Assembly: GCF_003385495.1 (NCBI RefSeq)
Contig: NZ_QNUH01000015.1
Location: 20,857-84,856, forward strand
Direction: 5' to 3'
From: Chryseobacterium elymi
Lineage (GTDB): Bacteria; Bacteroidota; Bacteroidia; Flavobacteriales; Weeksellaceae
Length of the DNA: 64,000 nucleotides
In this document: one piece after another, positions 51,779-58,449 of the stretch
How positions within the stretch are numbered: position 1 is the first letter of the stretch
Layout: each line of letters opens with the position of its first letter
Position numbers and translations under genes: made by a program
The notes under the pieces: model-generated
Databases searched by the model: none
Told to the model about the DNA's origin: nothing
The model's input: the letters and a program-made list of their open reading frames with translations, nothing else

Positions 51779-51872
51779 AACAATGTAAAATGTACCAATG
51801 TAACAATACAACCGTCATGCTGAGTTTGTGAAGCATCTCATTGGTAAACTGTTACATTGATACATTGTTAAA
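51779..51872. repeat. Composite repeat between ftsZ and yqeY
   Basis: An outer inverted repeat TAACAATGTA/CAATGTAACA on the left faces TGTTACATTG/TACATTGTTA on the right, with a seven-base insertion in the left arm. Inside lies CATGCTGAGTTTGTGAAGC (51817-51835), like a repetitive intergenic word I recall from many flavobacterial genomes. It looks like one element inserted in another. Confidence 0.6.
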
Positions 51873-51881
51873 TTTAAAACC

Positions 51882-52328
51882 ATGAGTTTAGAAAATACTA
51901 TAAGTGAAGCTATTAAGACCGCTATGAGAGAAAAAGACAGAGTTGCTCTGGATTCTCTGAGAGCTGTAAAAGCTCAGATCTTACTTCTACAGACGGAAGC
52001 GAGAGGCGCTGAAGTTTCTGCGGAACAGGAAATTGCTATCCTGCAGAGAATGATTAAGCAGCGTAAAGATTCTTTCGAACAGTTCGCTGCACAAGGAAGA
52101 AATGACCTTGCGGAAGTGGAAGAAGCGCAGATGAAAGTCATTGAGAAATTTCTGCCTGAACAGCTGAGTCCGGAAGAACTGGAAACAGAAATTAAGAATA
52201 TCATTACCCAAACCGGAGCTGAGTCTGCCAAAGATTTAGGAAAAGTAATGGGAGCTGCTTCAAAAGCGCTGGCAGGAAAATCTGACGGAAAAAGTATTTC
52301 AGAAATGGCTAAGAAGCTGCTTTCTTAG
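51882..52328 (+). CDS. yqeY: GatB/YqeY domain protein
   Basis: 148 residues, the standard length of the free-standing YqeY family, related to the tail domain of the GatB amidotransferase subunit. Seen: SLRAVKAQILLLQTEARG near the start, then AILQRMIKQRKDSFEQF, EKFLPEQLSPEELE and DLGKVMGAASKALAGKSDGK. The cellular role is not settled; a tRNA-linked function is suspected from the GatB domain. It follows ftsZ after the composite repeat and closes the cluster. Confidence 0.95.
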   Translation: MSLENTISEAIKTAMREKDRVALDSLRAVKAQILLLQTEARGAEVSAEQEIAILQRMIKQRKDSFEQFAAQGRNDLAEVEEAQMKVIEKFLPEQLSPEELETEIKNIITQTGAESAKDLGKVMGAASKALAGKSDGKSISEMAKKLLS

Positions 52329-52752
52329 ACGGATACGCATCACAAGATTCGGGTATATTGCCCGAAACATGAGGCACGAGCCTTAAAACCAGGATATCCA
52401 ACCTTTGCATATCGATTTGATTAAAGAATCCCGGAACGCTAGCGTTCCGGGATTCATTTTGGATATTCATAATATTTAATTCAGTCTATCATTATTCAAA
52501 ACTGAAGAAGCCTCTACTTAACTGCTGAAAATCAGGTGGTGTTAAATAATTTGAGTGCTCGAGGGAAAGCAGTAAATGTTTTTTTCATGGTCAGTTGTTT
52601 TCAGAATCATTTCAAATTTAATAAATAATTATCATTATTCATAATTTTATTTCATGTTTTTTTGAATATTATTGAAATATTAATATTGTATTAATTTTTT
52701 ATGACTAAAGCATTGATAGTTTTTATATATTGAACAAACGCAAAGAATTGTT
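52329..52752. other. 424-base gene-free stretch with stacked hairpins
   Basis: No credible frame. The first 130 bases hold TTCGGG/CCCGAA (about 52350-52367), AGGC/GCCT (about 52373-52384) and then the strong palindromic terminator. The rest is very AT-rich, with nothing recognised until the bacilliredoxin promoter. Confidence 0.5.
52426..52461 (+). terminator. Strong palindromic terminator closing the division cluster
   Basis: GAATCCCGGAACGCT is followed at once by its exact reverse complement (15+15, 52426-52455), then CATTTT. It is likely used on both strands. Confidence 0.9.
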
Positions 52753-52760
52753 TAACTTTG
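52753..52760 (+). promoter_or_regulatory. -7 box of the bacilliredoxin gene
   Basis: TAACTTTG matches TAnnTTTG, 22 bases before the ATG. A TTG at 52731-52733 is 19 bases upstream and could be the -33 element. Confidence 0.65.
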
Positions 52761-52782
52761 TATCGATAAAAAAACAAAATAT

Positions 52783-53193
52783 ATGTATCCAACAGATTTA
52801 GTAATGCCTATGAAGGCAGAACTTACAGATAAAGGTTTCGAAGATTTAACATCTCCAGCGCAGGTAGAAGAGACTTTAAAGCAGCCAGGAACTACGCTAT
52901 TGGTTATTAATTCAGTGTGCGGATGTGCGGCTGGAGCAGCAAGACCGGGAGTTGTATACTCTTTGACAGGAGACAAAAAACCTGATCATTTAGCAACTGT
53001 TTTTGCAGGATTTGATACGGAAGCTGTAGCAGAAGCAAGAAAACACCTTGCTCCATTCCCTCCAAGCTCACCATGTGTAGCTCTTTTCAAGGATGGTGAA
53101 TTGGTTCACATGCTGGAAAGACATCACATTGAAGGTAATCCTGCAGGCGCTATTGCAGCCAATCTTCAGGCAGCTTTTGATGAGTATTGCTAA
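52783..53193 (+). CDS. Bacilliredoxin of the BrxA/BrxB family
   Basis: 136 residues, a thioredoxin-fold protein with the CGC active site C46-G-C48 (INSVCGCAAGAARPG), then the family block YSLTGDKKPDHLATVFAGFD and PFPPSSPCVALFKDGELVHMLERH. In Bacillus these proteins remove bacillithiol from mixed disulfides on proteins; the thiol partner in this organism is not shown by the window. Cytosolic, single gene with its own promoter and terminator. Confidence 0.93.
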   Translation: MYPTDLVMPMKAELTDKGFEDLTSPAQVEETLKQPGTTLLVINSVCGCAAGAARPGVVYSLTGDKKPDHLATVFAGFDTEAVAEARKHLAPFPPSSPCVALFKDGELVHMLERHHIEGNPAGAIAANLQAAFDEYC

Positions 53194-53215
53194 GAAATAA
53201 TAGACCTAAATACTG

Positions 53216-53247
53216 AACCGTTACATAATTTGTAGCGGTTTTTTTAT
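53216..53247 (+). terminator. Intrinsic terminator of the bacilliredoxin gene
   Basis: AACCGTTAC pairs with GTAGCGGTT (one G-T pair), followed by a run of seven T. Confidence 0.88.
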
Positions 53248-53285
53248 TTAACACCTTAAAAATTCTCTAAAAATCCAAATATTAT

Positions 53286-53293
53286 TATATTTG
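53286..53293 (+). promoter_or_regulatory. -7 box of the GH3 gene, almost touching the start
   Basis: TATATTTG matches TAnnTTTG and ends five bases before the ATG. This is the third such case in the window, after menD and mraZ. Confidence 0.5.
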
Positions 53294-53298
53294 TTGAA

Positions 53299-54813
53299 AT
53301 GGCAACAAAGGCACTCTTCAATACTGTGGTCAACTGGTTTATCCGCCAAAGAATAGACCAGATTCAGAATTTCATGGATCATCCCATTGAAACTCAGAAA
53401 GGTATACTCTTTTCCCAATTATTTCATGCTGAAGACACTGAATACGGCAAAACATACGGCTTTAATTCGATCTCAAGCTATCAGGACTTTAAAAATAAGG
53501 TTCCGATCGTTGCTTATGAAGATTTTGAACCCTATATTGAGAAAGCGAGGCAGGGTCACAAGGATGTAAGCTGGCCTGGTTACATCAAACATTTTGCAAA
53601 ATCATCGGGAACCACAAATGCCAAGAGCAAGTTTATCCCTATTTCTGCAGAAAGCCTTGAATACTGTCACATGAAAGCGGGAAAAGATATGGTTTCCATC
53701 TACACTAATAACCATCCCGAAAACCAGCTATTCACCAATAAGAATCTGCGTTTGGGCGGAAGTTCTGAGCTTCATGCAAATTTCAACACCAAATTCGGAG
53801 ACCTTTCCGCTATTTTAATTGACAATCTTCCTTTTTGGGTAGAGATCACCACAACACCAAGCAAAAAAGTCTCCCTGATGGCTGAATGGGAAAGTAAGCT
53901 TAAAGCCATCACCTCTGAAGTAAAGAATGAAGACGTCGGCAGCATCCTCGGAGTGCCGAGCTGGATGATGGTCCTTCTTCAAAGGGTTTTAAAAGAGACA
54001 GGCAGCGGAAGTATTTCTGAGCTGTGGCCCAATTTAGAGGTCTTTTTTCACGGCGGAATAAGCTTTAAGCCATACAAGGACCAATACAGCCAGATCATCG
54101 GAAAAAAGATCAATTACTACGAAATTTACAATGCTTCCGAAGGTTTCTTCGGGATACAGGACAGATCGGACAGTGATGAAATGCTGCTGATGCTGGATTA
54201 TGGTATTTTTTATGAATTCATTCCGATGGACCAGTTTCATTTTTCCAATCCGAAAGTCGTAAGCCTGGAAGATGTTGAAGTGGGAAAAAACTATGCAATG
54301 GTAATTACGACAAACGGAGGATTGTGGAGATATCTGATTGGGGATACCGTTGTGTTTACCTCAACCAGCCCTTTCAGAATAAAAATTACGGGAAGAACCA
54401 AACATTATATCAACGCGTTCGGAGAAGAACTTATGATCACCAATGTGGAATCTGCCCTTACCAAAGCCTGTGAAGTAACCGGTGCAAGCATTACCGATTT
54501 TACAGGAGCTCCTGTTTTCATGAAAGAAAATGAAAGTGGCGCCCATGAATGGATCTTCGAATTTAGCCGCCATCCGGATGACCTGGAACGTTTTACTGAT
54601 GCTTTTGATCATCATCTAAAAACGATCAATTCGGATTATGAAGCCAAAAGATATAATAATCTGACATTGAAAAGACCGATTGTTCACATTGCAAAACCTG
54701 ATCTTTTCTACCACTGGCTTGAATCTAAAGGCAAGCTTGGCGGCCAGAATAAAGTCCCGAGACTAAGTAACGATCGAGAGTATATAGATCCTTTGCTGGA
54801 TCTTAACAAGTAA
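53299..54813 (+). CDS. GH3-family acyl-adenylating protein
   Basis: 504 residues of the GH3 (auxin-responsive promoter) family, adenylating enzymes that link carboxylic acids to amino acids in plants and whose bacterial substrates are unknown. Seen: phosphate-loop SSGTTNAKSKFIPIS (about 99-113), FFHGGISFKPYKDQY, YNASEGFFGIQD, the ATP site GGLWRYLIGDTV and ITGRTKHYINAFGEELM. The N-terminus ATKALFNTVVNWFIRQRI is family-typical, so the start is sound even though the promoter is only five bases away. Confidence 0.92.
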   Translation: MATKALFNTVVNWFIRQRIDQIQNFMDHPIETQKGILFSQLFHAEDTEYGKTYGFNSISSYQDFKNKVPIVAYEDFEPYIEKARQGHKDVSWPGYIKHFAKSSGTTNAKSKFIPISAESLEYCHMKAGKDMVSIYTNNHPENQLFTNKNLRLGGSSELHANFNTKFGDLSAILIDNLPFWVEITTTPSKKVSLMAEWESKLKAITSEVKNEDVGSILGVPSWMMVLLQRVLKETGSGSISELWPNLEVFFHGGISFKPYKDQYSQIIGKKINYYEIYNASEGFFGIQDRSDSDEMLLMLDYGIFYEFIPMDQFHFSNPKVVSLEDVEVGKNYAMVITTNGGLWRYLIGDTVVFTSTSPFRIKITGRTKHYINAFGEELMITNVESALTKACEVTGASITDFTGAPVFMKENESGAHEWIFEFSRHPDDLERFTDAFDHHLKTINSDYEAKRYNNLTLKRPIVHIAKPDLFYHWLESKGKLGGQNKVPRLSNDREYIDPLLDLNK

Positions 54814-54850
54814 TAACATCTTTCCTTTAAAGGAGTTTGTAAGACATAAA

Positions 54851-54884
54851 AAAACGCAGTCAAAATTTCGACTGCGTTTTCTGT
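54851..54884. terminator. Bidirectional terminator between GH3 and lipoprotein genes
   Basis: AAAACGCAGTC (54851-54861) pairs perfectly with GACTGCGTTTT (54870-54880); A-rich and T-rich flanks suit both strands. Confidence 0.92.
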
Positions 54885-54898
54885 ATCATAGTATTTCA

Positions 54899-55279
54899 CT
54901 ATTTATTTAGATCTTCCTTCAGCTTTTTTGCCCCTTCTTCTACTTTAGCAGCTCCTTTTGCAGCAGCATTCTTTACATCCTGTCCAACTTCCTGAGCACC
55001 GGCTTTGAGATCTTTTCCTGCTTTGTTAATATCTTCTTTAGCTTTTTGAGCGGCATCGTCTATTTTATTTCCGGCTGCATCAACTTTAGTTTTCACATCT
55101 TCTTTAGCTTTATCTATTTTAGTGGTATCTATAAGAGCAGAAGGTGTTTCTGAAACCGTAGTTGTAGTAGTTGTTACTGATCCGTCTGCGTTTTCAACCT
55201 GCTCTGTTTTGGTCGTTGATTTTGTGCATGATACAGCAAGTACTGCCACTACAGCTGCTGCTAAAATTTGTTTTTTCAT
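54899..55279 (-). CDS. Small lipoprotein with LEA-like helical repeats
   Basis: 126 residues. A lipoprotein signal ends in AVLAVSC (Cys at about 18). A Thr-rich linker (GSVTTTTTTVSETPS) precedes about 75 residues of amphipathic 11-residue-like repeats rich in Lys, Ala, Asp and Glu (AKEDVKTKVDAAGNKIDDAA). The pattern resembles late-embryogenesis-abundant/YtxH-like stress proteins. It is probably anchored in the outer or inner membrane facing the periplasm. No specific function can be assigned. Confidence 0.75.
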   Translation of the reverse strand: MKKQILAAAVVAVLAVSCTKSTTKTEQVENADGSVTTTTTTVSETPSALIDTTKIDKAKEDVKTKVDAAGNKIDDAAQKAKEDINKAGKDLKAGAQEVGQDVKNAAAKGAAKVEEGAKKLKEDLNK

Positions 55280-55306
55280 ATTGTATATTTTTTTAATGTA
55301 TTTTTA

Positions 55307-55666
55307 TTATGTTTTTGCCCCGTTGGTTGGCGGGCTGTCGGCCGTTTTCTGCTTCTTCTCTGCTTCCGTCTTTTTCCTTTCCTCTTCCAGCTTCTTTTTG
55401 TTTTCTTTTTCAAGCTCTTCTTTCAGCTTCTGCTCTTTTTTCTGAAGCTTTTCGGCCTGTTTTATAGAATCCTGGTATTTCTGTGAGGACATTCTGATCT
55501 TGCGGACAATATCTATTGATGTTGCTCCTGCTGAAAATGAATCCACAGCTGCCGTATCATAATGAATTTTCATGTCCTGATCGGCGGCGAAACCCGAGGT
55601 TTCTTTCTTTGAGCAGGACTTTAATAACAGTGATACCATAAAAACTGCAGACAGAAAATTTTTCAT
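55307..55666 (-). CDS. Small lipoprotein with charged coiled coil
   Basis: 119 residues. The signal segment FLSAVFMVSLLLKSC gives a lipobox-like Cys at residue 18. After a short ordered region (DMKIHYDTAAVDSFSAGATS), a long highly charged helix follows (EQKLKEELEKENKKKLEEER), which should be a coiled coil. The start is four bases downstream of the stop of the EEP gene, so it is likely the last gene of the mutL-rhomboid-EEP transcript. Function unknown. Confidence 0.7.
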   Translation of the reverse strand: MKNFLSAVFMVSLLLKSCSKKETSGFAADQDMKIHYDTAAVDSFSAGATSIDIVRKIRMSSQKYQDSIKQAEKLQKKEQKLKEELEKENKKKLEEERKKTEAEKKQKTADSPPTNGAKT

Positions 55667-55670
55667 GGAA

Positions 55671-56645
55671 CTAATTTAGCAGAAATTCTGCAATTACAGG
55701 ATAGTGATCCGATAATTTTACAGCATGATCCACTTTATAGCTTAAAGGAATGATAGATTTTGAAGTGAATATATAATCGATCCTAAGTGGTATCTTATAA
55801 TCATGAAAACTGGTAGAAGCACCATTTCCTACAGTAACAAAGGCATCCTGAAGATTTTTCCCCAGATTATAGTATTCATAGGAGTTAGGCACCGAATTAA
55901 AATCACCAGCCAGGATTACCGGATAAGGTGAAAAATCAATTACTTTTCTGATCTTTCTGATCTGCGCTTCATGAGCTTTAAATGTAGGTGTCATATGAGA
56001 AAGAAAATTGGTAATCTTCCCTCCTATATTTGCAAAACCATCAAATTTAAGCATTGACTTTTGAAGCCTGAAAGGTTCCAGATAAACCGTAACTACTCTT
56101 ATGATCTTTCCGTTAATGTCTACATCGGCATAAAAAGAGTTTCCTCTTGCCTTATCGTCAAGCAGCTCTTCCTGTCTTAAGATTTTATGTTTTGTTTTCA
56201 GAATAACCGATGGATATTTTATCATATCACGCTGTATTGCCCTGTTGGTGTCTTTTTCCTGAACAAGAATAATATCTGCATCCTGATCTGTAATGTACTT
56301 TTTCACCTTGTCCCAGCCGAAATCTCCGTATTTCACATTAAATGTAAGAACTTTAATATCTCTGATCGATTTTAAATTTTCTGTTTTTGGAGAGAAATTC
56401 ACCCATCTTCTTACCGGGTTATAAAAAAGAAGGCTACCCAATGCAAAAGCAATAGCAATTTTTTTTCCTTTGAAAATCCAGACAAGCGTCAGCAAAATAT
56501 AGATTAAAATCAGATATGGGAATGCTAGGGAAAGCAGGTTAAGGCTGCCTAAAAAATTAGGCGGAATCCATGCATTGCTTAATGTGCACAACAGCAGTAC
56601 GGCAACAGCAATATGTATAAACAGCAGTAATTGGCTCAGCTTCAT
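55671..56645 (-). CDS. Membrane-anchored EEP-family phosphodiesterase, copy A
   Basis: 324 residues. Three hydrophobic segments occupy the first 85 residues (LLLFIHIAVAVLLLCTLSNA, LLSLAFPYLILIYILLTLVW, IAFALGSLLFY). The endonuclease/exonuclease/phosphatase domain follows: VLTFNVKYGDFGWDK, DIILVQEKDT (the Glu metal ligand), VILAGDFNSVPNSYEYY and RIDYIFTSK with LSDHYPV. Such proteins cleave phosphodiesters in nucleic acids, lipids or inositol phosphates; the substrate here is unknown. It is a close paralogue of the next gene upstream, in tandem. Confidence 0.88.
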   Translation of the reverse strand: MKLSQLLLFIHIAVAVLLLCTLSNAWIPPNFLGSLNLLSLAFPYLILIYILLTLVWIFKGKKIAIAFALGSLLFYNPVRRWVNFSPKTENLKSIRDIKVLTFNVKYGDFGWDKVKKYITDQDADIILVQEKDTNRAIQRDMIKYPSVILKTKHKILRQEELLDDKARGNSFYADVDINGKIIRVVTVYLEPFRLQKSMLKFDGFANIGGKITNFLSHMTPTFKAHEAQIRKIRKVIDFSPYPVILAGDFNSVPNSYEYYNLGKNLQDAFVTVGNGASTSFHDYKIPLRIDYIFTSKSIIPLSYKVDHAVKLSDHYPVIAEFLLN

Positions 56646-56717
56646 GAAGTAACGGTCTAGGATACCTTTATTTTATCAAAAACCTTACCAAGCCTATTAC
56701 TTTAACTAATTTTATGA

Positions 56718-57710
56718 TTATTCATTGCTAATGGAGAATGTTCCCACCACCGGATAATGATCTGAAAGCTTTATAGTCCGATCCACTTTATAGGTAATGG
56801 GCTGTATGCTTTTTGAAGTAAAAATATAATCTATTCTTATTGGAAATTTATAGTCATGGAAGCTTGTTGCACTTCCTTTTCCTGCTTTCAGGAAGGCATC
56901 TTCCAGCCCTTCAGATAAATGATAGTATTCGTAAGAATTGGGAACGGAATTAAGATCTCCCATAACAATCACAGGATAGGGAGAATTTTCAATCCCATCT
57001 TTAACCACTCTCACCTGGTCCTGATGTTTTTTAAAAACCGGAATAAGCCTTTTCACAATATTTTTCAGCTTTCTTTCATCTTCTTCTTTGACTCCATCTA
57101 TTTTGATCATCCCCTTTTCAAATTTAAATGGCTCTAAATAAATATTGATAAAACGGTATATTTTTCCTCTAATTTCAATATCTGCCTGGGAAGCATAAGC
57201 ATTATTATTTTCGTAATCACTCTTGATGAGCTCTTTGGAATCTATAATTTTATGTTTTGAGAAGATTTTAAGAATCCCATTCTTGTTAATCACTTCCGTA
57301 TCTTTAACAGAAACGTTTTTACCGGCCTCCTGCAGCATGACCACATCCGCGTTGGCATTGTTCAGAAATTTTTCAATTTCAGAAGCTCCCACTAATCCAG
57401 CTTTGACATTAAAAGTAATGACCTTTAGGTTTGCTGATTCTTTTTTACCAGAGGAAAAATTCACCCATCTTTGCATTGGGTTCAAAAAAATAAGCCCGGC
57501 CAGCATAAATACAAAAGTTCTCTTTTTCCAGCTGAAAAGCCAGAAAAGCGTAAATATTGCATATATGGCGATAAAAATGGGAAAACCCAGGGAAAGCAGA
57601 TTGAACCACGGAAATATTTTAGGCGGAACATAGGCATTCAGAAAAGTACAAAGCAGCAGGAACAAAACGCCTACGTGCAGGATCAATATAATAAGACGGA
57701 AGACTTTCAC
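56718..57710 (-). CDS. Membrane-anchored EEP-family phosphodiesterase, copy B
   Basis: 330 residues with the same plan as its tandem paralogue: three N-terminal hydrophobic segments, then VITFNVKAGLVGASE, DVVMLQEAGK, VIVMGDLNSVPNSYEYY and RIDYIFTSKSIQPITYKV with LSDHYPVVG. The metal-binding Glu, Asp-Asn and Asp-His pairs are all present in both copies, so both should be active. It starts eight bases after the rhomboid gene, in one operon. The paralogues differ most in the middle of the domain, which suggests different substrates. Confidence 0.88.
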   Translation of the reverse strand: MKVFRLIILILHVGVLFLLLCTFLNAYVPPKIFPWFNLLSLGFPIFIAIYAIFTLFWLFSWKKRTFVFMLAGLIFLNPMQRWVNFSSGKKESANLKVITFNVKAGLVGASEIEKFLNNANADVVMLQEAGKNVSVKDTEVINKNGILKIFSKHKIIDSKELIKSDYENNNAYASQADIEIRGKIYRFINIYLEPFKFEKGMIKIDGVKEEDERKLKNIVKRLIPVFKKHQDQVRVVKDGIENSPYPVIVMGDLNSVPNSYEYYHLSEGLEDAFLKAGKGSATSFHDYKFPIRIDYIFTSKSIQPITYKVDRTIKLSDHYPVVGTFSISNE

Positions 57711-57718
57711 AGATGTTC

Positions 57719-58447
57719 CTAATTGAATCTATACAGATGTTTCTTCCAGATCCTTGCAAGAATCCAGCCAACTAAGGCTCCTCCAACGTGAGCGAGATGA
57801 GCAATACCTCCACCGTTGCCGGAAATCCCCAGATATATGGAAACCACAATAACGATAGGCATCAGGTATTTTACCTTTATAGGAACAGGGATAAACATCA
57901 TCATGATTTTTGAATCAGGATACAATGTGGCAAAAGCGGCCACCACTCCGAAAATAGCCCCGGAAGCCCCCACCATAGGCGTTGCCACAATTCCTTTTAA
58001 ATTCTCCAACAATTCTTTCTGCTTAAGAACGGATGCCGCATCTCCATTAAATCCTACGCTTGCTCCAGATAAATAGGCATTGACATTGAATCCGAGCTGC
58101 TGCAATTCGTTCGTAAGCTGCTGTGCTTCAACAAAATTCCATAAATTAAAAAGGAAAAATGCCCCTAACCCACTTAGAAAATAGAGAATCAAATACTTTT
58201 TATCCCCTAATGTCTGCTCCAGGATAGGCCCGAAACTGTATAGCGTGAGCATATTAAACAAAATGTGCATGATACTTCCATGCATAAACATATGGGTAAT
58301 GATCTGCCATGAATGAAAAAACGGTGAAAAAGGATAAAACCCGGCAAGATAGCCGATTACCTGGTTTCCAAGAAAATAAGTCCCAATGAATACAATAATA
58401 TTGATAATGATAATATTTCTTGTGATGGGCGGTATATTGTTAAACAT
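57719..58447 (-). CDS. Rhomboid intramembrane serine protease
   Basis: 242 residues with six or seven membrane segments. The catalytic Ser is S162 in GASGAIFGVV and the His is H220 in AHLAHVGGALVGW, giving the rhomboid Ser-His dyad; HGSIMHILFNMLTLYSFG is the conserved TM2 region. It cleaves membrane proteins within or near the bilayer. Substrates are unknown. It lies two bases after mutL and eight before the EEP gene. Confidence 0.93.
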   Translation of the reverse strand: MFNNIPPITRNIIIINIIVFIGTYFLGNQVIGYLAGFYPFSPFFHSWQIITHMFMHGSIMHILFNMLTLYSFGPILEQTLGDKKYLILYFLSGLGAFFLFNLWNFVEAQQLTNELQQLGFNVNAYLSGASVGFNGDAASVLKQKELLENLKGIVATPMVGASGAIFGVVAAFATLYPDSKIMMMFIPVPIKVKYLMPIVIVVSIYLGISGNGGGIAHLAHVGGALVGWILARIWKKHLYRFN

Positions 58448-58449
58448 TT

